From: Alteromonadaceae bacterium 2753L.S.0a.02
GTDB lineage: Bacteria > Pseudomonadota > Gammaproteobacteria > Pseudomonadales > Cellvibrionaceae
Reading direction: 5' to 3'
DNA: 64,000 nt
NCBI GenBank assembly: GCA_007827375.1
Contig: VISH01000001.1
Coordinates: 186,001-250,000 of the forward strand
Below the pieces are notes generated by a model. It searched no databases, had not been told where the DNA came from, and saw only the letters and a program-made list of their open reading frames with translations. The position numbers and the translations under genes are program-made. Shown piece after piece: positions 21,045 through 30,135 of this stretch (its first letter is position 1; each line of letters starts with the position of its first letter).

Positions 21045-22823
21045 TTACACTTTTTCGGGGGGCGGTGCGACCCGTAACACTTCCGCCAAGGTGGTTTTGC
21101 CCTGTGCAATTTTTTGCGCACCGGAAAGCCGCAAAGTACGCATGCCTTCACGCATGGCTTGCTGTCGCATTTGCTGTAGATCGAGATCGTCGCTCACGTA
21201 TTTTTGAACGTTTTCGCTAAGGTGCAAAATTTCGTAAATGCCCTGGCGACCGAGATAACCTGTGTTACGACATTCCAGGCACCCTTCGGGTTTAAAAATT
21301 TTCGCCGGCTTGCCGACCTTCCAGGGGCGCACTAGGCTGTCCCAATCATCATTGCTGATGGTCGATTCCACCTTGCAGTGCGGGCACAGGGTGCGCACTA
21401 ATCGTTGTGCCATTACCCCCAATACCGTCGACTTCAACAAATAGCTGGGCACACCCAAATCGAGCATTCTGGTAATTGCCGCTGAGGCGTCGTTGGTGTG
21501 CAGCGTAGACAGCACCAAATGGCCGGTGAGTGCCGCCTGTACCGCCATTTGCGCGGTTTCCTTATCCCTTATTTCGCCCACCATAATGATGTCTGGGTCT
21601 TGACGCATAAGTGTGCGAATACCGCTGGCGAAGTCGAACTCAATATTGTGCTGCACCTGGGTTTGGTTGAAGGCTTCTTCTACCATTTCGATGGGGTCTT
21701 CGATGGTGGACACATTCACTTCTTCAGTGGCGAGCGAGCGCAGCGTGGAATACAGAGTAGTGGTTTTACCGGAACCGGTGGGGCCGGTTACTAACAAAAT
21801 ACCGTGAGGGTGCTGTGTCATACCGTGCCAGCGCTTGTAATCCTCACCCATAAGCCCCAGTTCTTCAAAGGTGCGAAACAGTACATCCGGGTCGAAAATA
21901 CGCATCACCAATTTTTCACCAAAAGCGGTGGGCAGCGTCGACAAGCGCAGCTCTGCTTCCAGCCCATTGGGGCGTTTGGTTTTTACGCGGCCATCCTGAG
22001 GTTTGCGCTTTTCAGCCACATTCATGCGGCCAAGAATTTTCAAACGACTCACAATCGCGGTGGCAACATTGGCGGGAAACTCGTAAATATTGTGGAGCAC
22101 GCCATCGATTCGAAATCGCATGCGTGAAATTTCGCGGCGCGGTTCGATATGAATATCACTGGCGCGTTGGTCGAAGGCGTATTGCAGCAGCCAATCTACG
22201 ATATTTACCACGTGTTGATCATTGGCTTCCGGGTCTTTGAGTTTACCCAGCTCCAATAATTGTTCGAAATTCGCGGCGCCGGAGCGTTTGTTACCACCAC
22301 CATCTTCAGCGCCACTCACCGAGCGCGCCAGGGAATAAAATTCAACCCGGTAGCGTTCGATGTCTGATGGAAGGGCGATGACCCGCTTAATTTGCTGACG
22401 CACCGTTTGTGTGAGTTGCGGCTCCCAATCGGTGAGGTAGGGTTGCGTCACAGCAATGGTCACTACTTCCGGGCTAACGCCAACACAGAGTAAGCCATGC
22501 CGCTTTGCAAATTGGTACGACATTATTTCAGCAACTTTCGCCACCGGAATTTTCATCGGGTCGATATGAAATACCGTTAGCCCGGATTTTTGAGCAATCC
22601 ACTCCGTAAGGTGCAATTCGTCAATTTTATTACCCGGCGAACGTAAATCTTCCAGCTCCTGTTGCGCGACGTAAGTCAGCGGATGAAGCAGCGTTTGCTC
22701 TCGGGTACGGTGGGCCCCCATCACCATGTTGGCTTCTTCTTGTTTTATTATATTTTCTTCGACCAGATCGAGCAGTAGGGAGCGGAGATCAAGCGCGCGT
22801 TCGGCAATAAAGTCAGATTTCAT
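21045..22823 (-). CDS. GspE/PilB-type secretion or pilus assembly ATPase
   Basis: A 592-residue type II/IV-pilus family ATPase that powers polymer assembly from the cytoplasmic side of the inner membrane. An N-terminal GSPII_E_N-like region precedes the motor domain. Walker A is GPTGSGKTT (347-355), Walker B ends QDPDIIMVGEIRD (about 408-420), and the His box is LSTLHTNDA. A zinc-binding module has C480, C483, C515 and C518. No secretin, pseudopilin or inner-membrane platform gene is next to it, so it is an orphan copy or serves machinery encoded elsewhere. It lies in tandem behind pflB without overlap. Confidence 0.9.
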   Translation of the reverse strand: MKSDFIAERALDLRSLLLDLVEENIIKQEEANMVMGAHRTREQTLLHPLTYVAQQELEDLRSPGNKIDELHLTEWIAQKSGLTVFHIDPMKIPVAKVAEIMSYQFAKRHGLLCVGVSPEVVTIAVTQPYLTDWEPQLTQTVRQQIKRVIALPSDIERYRVEFYSLARSVSGAEDGGGNKRSGAANFEQLLELGKLKDPEANDQHVVNIVDWLLQYAFDQRASDIHIEPRREISRMRFRIDGVLHNIYEFPANVATAIVSRLKILGRMNVAEKRKPQDGRVKTKRPNGLEAELRLSTLPTAFGEKLVMRIFDPDVLFRTFEELGLMGEDYKRWHGMTQHPHGILLVTGPTGSGKTTTLYSTLRSLATEEVNVSTIEDPIEMVEEAFNQTQVQHNIEFDFASGIRTLMRQDPDIIMVGEIRDKETAQMAVQAALTGHLVLSTLHTNDASAAITRMLDLGVPSYLLKSTVLGVMAQRLVRTLCPHCKVESTISNDDWDSLVRPWKVGKPAKIFKPEGCLECRNTGYLGRQGIYEILHLSENVQKYVSDDLDLQQMRQQAMREGMRTLRLSGAQKIAQGKTTLAEVLRVAPPPEKV

Positions 22824-22970
22824 AACAAATTCTTAGTGGGGTTTACCCTTCTTTCATTCGCGGTTTGTAAAGATTGTAGCTCAGCAGGTCGATGAGCCCA
22901 GGCGACTACAAGTTTTGGCGCGTTATCCTGCTATCAAACCACAAGCAGACTTTTTTTGTAAGGAACTACC

Positions 22971-23771
22971 ATGGAATTCACCGTTTATCAGGTGGACGCA
23001 TTCAGCCACCGCCCGTTCTCAGGCAACCCAGCCGCGGTGATTGTGCTGGATCATTGGCTGGAAGAGGAATTAATGCAAAGTATCGCCGCCGAAATGAATC
23101 TGTCGGAAACGGCATTTGTTGTTAAGGAAGCGGCAGAATATGGGATTCGCTGGTTTACACCAAGTACAGAGGTTGAATTATGTGGGCATGCGACCTTAGC
23201 GAGTGCGCATGTTCTGTATCAACACTACGGTTACGCCGATAACGAGATTCGCTTTCAAAGCCTTAGTGGCCTGCTATTAACGCGTAAAAAAGGCAGTAAG
23301 TTGCAATTGGATTTTCCGAAAGCCGACGTTAAAGCTGTTGAAATCCCAACTGAATTGATCGACGCAATCAGCGCTCGCCCAATTGCAGTCGCGAGTGCCG
23401 GCCAAAAGCTACTGGTTGAATTCGACAGCGCAAGGCGAGTATGCGAGCTTAAGCCCGACATGAACCGGCTCCTCAAGGTGCCTTACACGGGTATCTGTTG
23501 TTGTGCGCTAGCCAATGATTATGTGGCAGACCCGCAACCCGATTTCATCAGCCGTTTTTTTGCCCCCAAAGCAGGTATCAACGAAGACCCGGTAACGGGC
23601 TCTGCACACACCTTACTTATGCCATACTTCGCAAATAAAACCGGCAAATCGAAACTTCTGGCCCGCCAGGCTTCGGCGCGAGGCGGGGATTTGGAGTTGG
23701 AATTGCAGGGCGATCGCGTACTTATCGCCGGTGATGCCGTAACCGTTATGAAAGGCAGCCTCTCCCTGTAG
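22971..23771 (+). CDS. PhzF-family isomerase/epimerase-like protein
   Basis: A 266-residue protein with the PhzF fold. N-terminal QVDAFSHRPFSGNPAAVIVLD and MNLSETAFV contain the conserved SETAF with the Glu (about residue 46) used by PhzF enzymes. A C-terminal repeat has GINEDPVTGSAHTLL. Cytoplasmic, with unknown native substrate, since this family includes phenazine-pathway isomerases and many unassigned members. ATG at 22971 follows AAGGAA. It is followed 24 bases later by argE, in the same direction. Confidence 0.88.
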   Translation: MEFTVYQVDAFSHRPFSGNPAAVIVLDHWLEEELMQSIAAEMNLSETAFVVKEAAEYGIRWFTPSTEVELCGHATLASAHVLYQHYGYADNEIRFQSLSGLLLTRKKGSKLQLDFPKADVKAVEIPTELIDAISARPIAVASAGQKLLVEFDSARRVCELKPDMNRLLKVPYTGICCCALANDYVADPQPDFISRFFAPKAGINEDPVTGSAHTLLMPYFANKTGKSKLLARQASARGGDLELELQGDRVLIAGDAVTVMKGSLSL

Positions 23772-23795
23772 GCTCGCCCGAGCTACAGGATTTGT

Positions 23796-24962
23796 ATGAT
23801 CAATACCCGCTTGTTTACCCAGCGCCTGGGCGAGCTTATCGCCCAGCCATCCATCAGTTGCACCAACGCCAGCCTCGATATGGACAATCGCGAAGTGGTC
23901 GAGTTGTTGGCAAATTGGTTGCAAGACCTGGGCTTTCACATCGAAATTCAAAAACTCGACAACGGCAAGTGCAATTTAATTGCGACATTGGGCAGCGGCC
24001 CGGGTGGCCTGGTGTTATCCGGCCATACCGACACCGTGCCCTGCAATCCAGAGCGCTGGCAACAAGACCCGTTCAAACTCACCGAACGCGATAAGCGATT
24101 TTATGGCTTGGGCGCAACGGACATGAAGGGGTTTTTCCCCGTGGTGCTTGCGGCACTGGAGCAGTTGGGCGACTCGCTACAAAACCTGCAACAACCGGTA
24201 ATTGTATTGGCAACCGCCGACGAAGAATCCTCCATGAGCGGCGCTCGGGCATTGCAGAAAAGTGGTTTTCCCAAAGCGCGTTTTGCTGTAATTGGCGAAC
24301 CCACCAACCTAAAACCCATACGTATGCACAAAGGGATTATGATGGAATCCCTGCGAGTGCAGGGCTTGGCCGGCCACTCCTCAAACCCTGATTTAGGCCA
24401 CAATGCATTGGAAACCATGCACGCGGCGATTGGTGAACTGCTTAAATTCCGGGAAGAGATTCGGGCTAAGTACACTCACCCGGGGTTCGCCATACCATCG
24501 CCAACACTCAACCCCGGTTACATTCACGGTGGCGACAACCCCAACCGAATCTGCGGCCATTGCGAGATGCATTTCGATTTGCGCCCCCTGCCCGGTATGG
24601 ATATCGAAGCCTTACGTAATGAACTTGAACAGCGACTGATTCCCATCGGAGAAAGTCGCAATACACCACTTACATTGGAGCGTTTAATCGGTGGCATCGA
24701 CGCCTACGAAGAAAATGCAAGCAGTGAACTGGTGCAACTCGTAGAAAAGCTCACCGGCCACACAGCAGACAGCGTTGCTTTCGCCACCGAGGCACCCTTC
24801 TTGCAGAAACTCGGTATGCAAACGCTGGTGATGGGACCAGGTTCGATCGACCAAGCACATCAACCCAACGAATACATGGCGCAGAATCAGATAGAACCGG
24901 CGGTAGAGATCGTCGCAGCACTCATCACCGAATTGTGTTTACGTCCGACATCCGACGTCTGA
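23796..24962 (+). CDS. argE: acetylornithine deacetylase
   Basis: A 388-residue M20 metallopeptidase-family enzyme that removes acetate from N-acetylornithine in arginine synthesis. Metal-binding residues are visible: GHTDTVP (H77, D79), GATDMKG (D109), and DEESS (E143, E144). GEPTN is in the expected place for the next ligand. Length is normal. It is followed by argA, so the two arginine genes form a unit after a PhzF-like gene. The last codons lie in a four-fold heptamer repeat that also includes the stop. Confidence 0.93.
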   Translation: MINTRLFTQRLGELIAQPSISCTNASLDMDNREVVELLANWLQDLGFHIEIQKLDNGKCNLIATLGSGPGGLVLSGHTDTVPCNPERWQQDPFKLTERDKRFYGLGATDMKGFFPVVLAALEQLGDSLQNLQQPVIVLATADEESSMSGARALQKSGFPKARFAVIGEPTNLKPIRMHKGIMMESLRVQGLAGHSSNPDLGHNALETMHAAIGELLKFREEIRAKYTHPGFAIPSPTLNPGYIHGGDNPNRICGHCEMHFDLRPLPGMDIEALRNELEQRLIPIGESRNTPLTLERLIGGIDAYEENASSELVQLVEKLTGHTADSVAFATEAPFLQKLGMQTLVMGPGSIDQAHQPNEYMAQNQIEPAVEIVAALITELCLRPTSDV

Positions 24963-24969
24963 CGTCCGA
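24942..24969 (+). repeat. four 7-bp tandem repeats across the argE stop
   Basis: CGTCCGA, CATCCGA, CGTCTGA and CGTCCGA follow each other without gaps. The argE TGA is inside the third unit. Gain or loss of a unit would change the C-terminal residues. Confidence 0.8.
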
Positions 24970-25016
24970 CGCAAAAAAGGCATATACTTGCGCCAAAAAA
25001 ACCGTAGAGAAACTCC

Positions 25017-26342
25017 GTGACCGATCAACCCCAAAACTACATCAGCTGGTTTCGCCATACCTCGCCCTATATCAATCTGCACCGCGGTAAAACGTTCGTG
25101 GTAATGCTGCCCGGCGACTGTATTGAACAAGAAAATTTCGCCAACATTATCAATGACTTAACACTGCTAAACAGTTTGGGCGTAAAGCTGGTTGTGGTCC
25201 ACGGAGCGCGTCGCCAGATCGACCTTCAAATGGACGCCATCAGTAATACTTCAGAATTCCATGACGGCGTACGCATCACCACCCGGGAACAAATTGCCGA
25301 AGTTATGAAAGCCATCGGTGAAGCGCGTTTCACGATTGAAGCGGCTTTTTCCAGCGGGTTGCCCGACTCGCCTATGTACGGCTCAAAAATAAGGGTGCGT
25401 AGTGGTAATTTTGTAACCGCCATGCCCCGCGGAGTTATCGATGGAGTGGACTATCAACTTACCGGTAAGGTGCGCAGTGTTGATGCAGAAGCAATAAAAA
25501 TGCTGCTCAACAACAACAGCCTGACCCTGGTGTCACCCCTGGGATATTCCCTAACAGGTGAAGCATTTAATTTGAGTTTTGCTGATGTCGCCATTCACCT
25601 CGCCAACGCCATTCAGGCAGATAAACTCATCGCGTATAACGACGACGGCCCCATTATTGATGTACGAGGCAAACAATTTCGCGAACTCACATTGTTGCAA
25701 TGCGAGCGGTTTTTGGTGGAAAAACAGCATCACAATCAGTCCAATACCTATTTTTCCTTGCGCGCCTGCTACAAGGCCTGCGATGGCGGTGTAGCACGGG
25801 CGCACGTTGTATCTTCCAGTGAAGACGGCGCGCTGCTTAAAGAGCTGTTTACCCGCGATGGTTCGGGCACCATGGTCTACCGCGATAATTACGAAACGAT
25901 CCGTCGCGCCCGTATTGAAGACGTGGTTGGCATTCTCAACCTGATCGAACCGCTGGAACAAAAAGGCATTCTGGTAAAGCGCTCGCGTGAACTGCTCGAA
26001 ACCGAAATCGGTTTTTTCACGGTGATGGAAAAAGACAATCTCATAGTGGGCTGTGCGGCGCTCTACCCTATTGTCCCCAAGGAAGCCGGCGAACTGGCGT
26101 GCGTCGCCATGCACCGCGACTATCGCGGCGATGGCCGCGCCGCCAAACTACTGACCCACATCGAGCGCCAGGCTCAAAAGCTTAAGCTCAAAAAAATCTT
26201 CGCGCTTACCACGCAAACCGCGCATTGGTTTTTAGAGCAGGGCTTCAACGAGTGCTCGGTAGAAGAGTTGCCCGGCGAGCGCAAAGCGCTCTACAACTAC
26301 CAGCGCAAATCCAAAGTGCTGATAAAACTCGTTAAACCCTAA
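25017..26342 (+). CDS. argA: amino-acid N-acetyltransferase (N-acetylglutamate synthase)
   Basis: A 441-residue two-domain enzyme that acetylates glutamate with acetyl-CoA as the first step of arginine synthesis. The N-terminal amino-acid kinase-like domain has LVVVHGARRQIDLQM. The C-terminal GNAT domain has ELACVAMHRDYRGDGRAAKLLTHIE, the acetyl-CoA loop, and ALTTQTAHWFLEQGF. Translation starts at GTG (25017), 54 bases after argE. Classical ArgA is inhibited by arginine through the kinase-like domain; this is family knowledge. Cytoplasmic and complete in length. Confidence 0.95.
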   Translation: MTDQPQNYISWFRHTSPYINLHRGKTFVVMLPGDCIEQENFANIINDLTLLNSLGVKLVVVHGARRQIDLQMDAISNTSEFHDGVRITTREQIAEVMKAIGEARFTIEAAFSSGLPDSPMYGSKIRVRSGNFVTAMPRGVIDGVDYQLTGKVRSVDAEAIKMLLNNNSLTLVSPLGYSLTGEAFNLSFADVAIHLANAIQADKLIAYNDDGPIIDVRGKQFRELTLLQCERFLVEKQHHNQSNTYFSLRACYKACDGGVARAHVVSSSEDGALLKELFTRDGSGTMVYRDNYETIRRARIEDVVGILNLIEPLEQKGILVKRSRELLETEIGFFTVMEKDNLIVGCAALYPIVPKEAGELACVAMHRDYRGDGRAAKLLTHIERQAQKLKLKKIFALTTQTAHWFLEQGFNECSVEELPGERKALYNYQRKSKVLIKLVKP

Positions 26343-26394
26343 CCAGGCGCATTCCTCCCTGAAGCTGAGCGCTTACATACCCTTGAAGCCCCGT

Positions 26395-26430
26395 AGTTAG
26401 GCAAAGTCTTCATTCTTTGCCTAAACTTTA
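26395..26430 (+). terminator. putative terminator of argE-argA
   Basis: TTAGGCAAAG and CTTTGCCTAA (26397-26406, 26415-26424) form a perfect 10-bp stem with loop TCTTCATT. A short AT-rich tail follows, without a clear run of T. Confidence 0.5.
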
Positions 26431-26495
26431 TGCATTAACGTTATGATTTTCACCGGATTTGAAAAGCATAGCGAGGCTGCAAACGGGTCAACTCT

Positions 26496-28175
26496 ATGAA
26501 TCCACTGTTAAATTCGGAGCAGGATCTTCGCCAGATAGACATTGTTAAGATCTATCACAATAAGAAATGCCTGATCGTCGACGATTTCCCTGAAATACGG
26601 GGGTCGCTCACCCGCACGCTACGGACCTTCGGAGTCAATACCGTCGATACCGCGGCCAATGGCGAAGAAGCCATTAAAGCCTGCGGTAAAAAGAAATACG
26701 ACATCGTACTTTGCGACTACAACCTCGGGGCCGGTAAAGACGGCCAGCAGATTCTCGAAGAAGTGCGCTATTTGCGCGTGTTGTTGATGACCAGTCTGTT
26801 CGTGATGATTACTGGTGAAAGCTCACGCGAAATGGTACTGGGTGCGCTGGAATGTCAGCCCGATGACTACATCACCAAACCCTATACCCAGCAATCGCTG
26901 AAAGTACGGCTCAACAAAGCCATTGTTCGCCATGAAGCCTTATTACCGATCAAAAAAGCAATTTCTGACGGAGATTACCGCACCGCACTGGATACTTGTA
27001 ACGAAATGATCACATCGGGTTCACGATATTCGGCGGACTGTCTCAAAATGAAAGGCCAGCTCCACTTTCTGCTGAAACAGTTAAAAGATGCACAAAAACT
27101 TTACGAGAGCATCCTCTGCAAAAAACCCGTGGTTTGGGCCAAGTTAGGCATGGGGAAAACTCAACTGGCACTCGGCAATCTCGAAGCCGCCGAAGAAGTT
27201 CTGCAATCGATTATTGATGAAGATGAGCGCTACGTCGAAGCTCACGATTTACTCGCAGAAGTTCATCAGGAGCGCAAAGATATGATTAACGCGCAACGCT
27301 CCACCGAAAACGCCACCCGAATTTCTCCTAAATCGGTATTGCGACACCGCAAATTGGCGCAGTTGGCGGATCACAACCACGATGATGAAATTTCCCTGAA
27401 ATCCCACCAACACGCCATTAAGTGGGGCATGAACTCGTGTCACGAATCGGAGCAGGACTATTTCAATTACGCCCGCAAGGTGTCGGAAGTCATTCAGGGT
27501 GATAACACCACAGATGCCAAAATGCTCGCACGCCAAGCCCACAGTTATCTCGATCGCGCCCGCAAACGCTACTCTGATCGTCCAGAGGTGGCGGTACAGG
27601 CACAGTTAGTGGAAAGCCAGGTACACATGGGGGCGGGAGATGAAAACAAAGCCCGCGAAGCAGCAACTAAAGCAAAGGAAATGTACAACGACTTGCCTGC
27701 GCCCCCGGTTGAGACCAGTCTGGAAATGGCGCGTACCTTACATGCAATTAACGAAGAGCAACAAGCCCGCGAACTGCTCACACAACTCGCCGCGAGACAC
27801 GAGCGCGACCCGGAAATCATGCAGCTTATCGATGGCATTACCGGAGAACCCATCAGCGACACAGGCAAGGTGGTGGCAACCAAACTTACTAAAGAAGGTA
27901 TCGAATTCTACGAAAGCAAGAACTTTAACGAAGCCATTGAAGTGTTCGTGGAGGCGCTTTCCAACTATCCCAAACACGCAGGTCTTAACCTCAACCTGAT
28001 TCAAGCGATTTTGGCCGATACTGACGCCAATGGATTTAACGAGAAGTACGAAAAACTGTGCCGCCGCTGCATACGAGCGATCGGCCAGGTCGGCCCGGAA
28101 CACAAGCAGTACAAACGTTACACCTTTCTAAACAAACAGCTCGAGAAGCATTACCCGAACGTATTGCTCAGTTAA
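26496..28175 (+). CDS. response regulator with TPR repeats
   Basis: A 559-residue protein. An N-terminal receiver domain has VDD (D29, D30), LCDYNLG with phospho-acceptor D74, T106 and TKPY with K128. The long rest is composed of TPR-like repeats (from about residue 150 to the end). No DNA-binding output domain is present, so output is probably by protein contact. No histidine kinase is adjacent. Related proteins occur in Pseudomonas and marine gammaproteobacteria. ATG 26496 is preceded by only a weak ribosome site. Cytoplasmic. Confidence 0.88.
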   Translation: MNPLLNSEQDLRQIDIVKIYHNKKCLIVDDFPEIRGSLTRTLRTFGVNTVDTAANGEEAIKACGKKKYDIVLCDYNLGAGKDGQQILEEVRYLRVLLMTSLFVMITGESSREMVLGALECQPDDYITKPYTQQSLKVRLNKAIVRHEALLPIKKAISDGDYRTALDTCNEMITSGSRYSADCLKMKGQLHFLLKQLKDAQKLYESILCKKPVVWAKLGMGKTQLALGNLEAAEEVLQSIIDEDERYVEAHDLLAEVHQERKDMINAQRSTENATRISPKSVLRHRKLAQLADHNHDDEISLKSHQHAIKWGMNSCHESEQDYFNYARKVSEVIQGDNTTDAKMLARQAHSYLDRARKRYSDRPEVAVQAQLVESQVHMGAGDENKAREAATKAKEMYNDLPAPPVETSLEMARTLHAINEEQQARELLTQLAARHERDPEIMQLIDGITGEPISDTGKVVATKLTKEGIEFYESKNFNEAIEVFVEALSNYPKHAGLNLNLIQAILADTDANGFNEKYEKLCRRCIRAIGQVGPEHKQYKRYTFLNKQLEKHYPNVLLS

Positions 28176-28238
28176 TTTCAACGGTGAATCTGGTATTCTT
28201 CGCAGCCTGAAGTTCAAGCAACACGAAGGAGCCAGGAA

Positions 28239-30077
28239 ATGCCAGAGTACCGTTCCCGCACCACCACAGCCGGCCGCAATATGGCAGGCGCACGCGCCCT
28301 GTGGCGCGCCACGGGCATGAAAGATGACGACTTTCAGAAGCCCATTATCGCGGTGGTTAACTCCTTCACGCAGTTTGTTCCCGGCCATGTACACCTTAAA
28401 GATCTCGGCCAGTTAGTCGCCCGTGAAATCGAAAAAGCCGGAGCTGTCGCCAAGGAATTCAACACCATTGCGGTAGACGATGGTATTGCCATGGGTCACG
28501 ACGGCATGCTCTACAGTCTGCCCAGTCGCGACATTATCGCCGATTCTGTCGAATACATGGTTAATGCACATTGCGCTGACGCCATGGTGTGCATCTCCAA
28601 TTGCGACAAAATTACCCCCGGGATGCTGATGGCGGCGATGCGTCTTAATATTCCCGCAATTTTCGTATCAGGTGGCCCGATGGAAGCGGGCAAAACCAAG
28701 CTCGCAGACCATGGTCTCGATCTCGTCGACGCCATGGTAATCGCTGCCGATGACAGCGCTGACGACAACATGGTTGCGGAATACGAGCGCAGCGCCTGCC
28801 CTACCTGCGGCTCCTGCTCAGGCATGTTCACGGCAAACTCCATGAATTGTTTAACCGAAGCTCTCGGCTTGAGCTTACCCGGTAATGGCACAACCCTCGC
28901 CACCCATGCAGACCGCAAGCGACTCTTCGAGCAAGCCGGTGAACAGATAGTCGCGATTACTCGCGCCTATTATGAGAACGACGACGCCTCCGTATTACCC
29001 CGTTCTATCGGCAGTAAAAAAGCGTTTGAGAACGCGATCTCCCTGGATATCGCCATGGGCGGTTCCACCAACACCATTCTGCACCTGCTGGCGATTGCCC
29101 AGGAAGCCGAAGTGGATTTCAATCTCAAAGATATTGACCGACGCAGCCGCGAAGTACCCCAACTCTGTAAAGTGGCACCGAATACCCAAAAATACCATAT
29201 TGAAGACGTACACCGTGCCGGCGGCATTTTCGCAATATTGGGTGAACTCGATCGCGCCAAGCTATTGCATACAGACGTACCCACGGTGCACAGTAAAACG
29301 CTCGCTGAAGCGATAAACGCGTGGGATATTCAACTCACCAACGATGAAGCCGTGAACACGTTTTACACCGCAGGCCCCGCCGGTATTCCTACCCAGGAGG
29401 CCTTCAGCCAGGAGACCCGCTGGCCCACATTGGATGGCGATCGCGCCAACGGTTGTATTCGCGATTTGGAGCACGCTTTCAGTAAAGAAGGTGGCCTCGC
29501 GGTGCTCTATGGCAATATCGCCGAAGACGGCTGTGTGGTAAAAACCGCCGGTGTCGACGATTCCATTCTGGTATTTGAAGGCCCGGCACACATCACCGAA
29601 TCTCAAGATGAAGCCGTTGCAAACATTCTTGCTGGCAAGGTAAAAGCCGGTGATGTGGTGATAGTGCGCTACGAAGGCCCCAAAGGTGGCCCCGGCATGC
29701 AGGAGATGCTTTACCCTACGTCTTACCTGAAGTCCAAAGGACTCGGTAAATCCTGTGCTTTATTAACTGACGGCCGCTTCTCCGGTGGTACCTCAGGCCT
29801 GTCGATCGGCCACGTTTCTCCAGAAGCCGCTGCTGGCGGTGCGATCGGCCTGGTGCAAAATGGCGACCTGATTCGTATCGATATCCCCAACCGCAGCATC
29901 GACGTTATGCTCAGCGCGGAGGAATTCGCCAAGCGGCGCACAGTGCAAAACCAAACTGGCTGGAAACCTGCGGAAACTCGCCCGCGTCGGGTGTCTGCAG
30001 CGCTCAAAGCCTATGCCAAGCTGGCCACCAGTGCCGACAAAGGTGCTGTGAGGGATTTGAGTCAGTTGGATGATTGA
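28239..30077 (+). CDS. ilvD: dihydroxy-acid dehydratase
   Basis: A 612-residue IlvD/Edd-family enzyme that dehydrates 2,3-dihydroxy-3-methylbutanoate in valine and isoleucine synthesis. Cluster ligand cysteines are in CISNCDKITPGM and CPTCGSCSGMF. The C-terminal region contains GRFSGGTSGLSIGHVSPEAA, a hallmark of the family. Length is standard for IlvD. Preceded by AAGGAG, 62 bases after the response regulator, and followed by a strong terminator. Cytoplasmic. Confidence 0.96.
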   Translation: MPEYRSRTTTAGRNMAGARALWRATGMKDDDFQKPIIAVVNSFTQFVPGHVHLKDLGQLVAREIEKAGAVAKEFNTIAVDDGIAMGHDGMLYSLPSRDIIADSVEYMVNAHCADAMVCISNCDKITPGMLMAAMRLNIPAIFVSGGPMEAGKTKLADHGLDLVDAMVIAADDSADDNMVAEYERSACPTCGSCSGMFTANSMNCLTEALGLSLPGNGTTLATHADRKRLFEQAGEQIVAITRAYYENDDASVLPRSIGSKKAFENAISLDIAMGGSTNTILHLLAIAQEAEVDFNLKDIDRRSREVPQLCKVAPNTQKYHIEDVHRAGGIFAILGELDRAKLLHTDVPTVHSKTLAEAINAWDIQLTNDEAVNTFYTAGPAGIPTQEAFSQETRWPTLDGDRANGCIRDLEHAFSKEGGLAVLYGNIAEDGCVVKTAGVDDSILVFEGPAHITESQDEAVANILAGKVKAGDVVIVRYEGPKGGPGMQEMLYPTSYLKSKGLGKSCALLTDGRFSGGTSGLSIGHVSPEAAAGGAIGLVQNGDLIRIDIPNRSIDVMLSAEEFAKRRTVQNQTGWKPAETRPRRVSAALKAYAKLATSADKGAVRDLSQLDD

Positions 30078-30090
30078 TTAAACTTCCATA

Positions 30091-30116
30091 AAAAAAGGGC
30101 CATCCGGCCCCTTTTT
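30091..30116. terminator. bidirectional terminator between ilvD and the TPR gene
   Basis: AAAAAAGGGCC and GGCCCCTTTTT form a GC-rich stem with A and T runs on either side. It would act in both directions for the converging genes. Confidence 0.85.
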
Positions 30117-30135
30117 AATGAAAGAATGAAACCAA

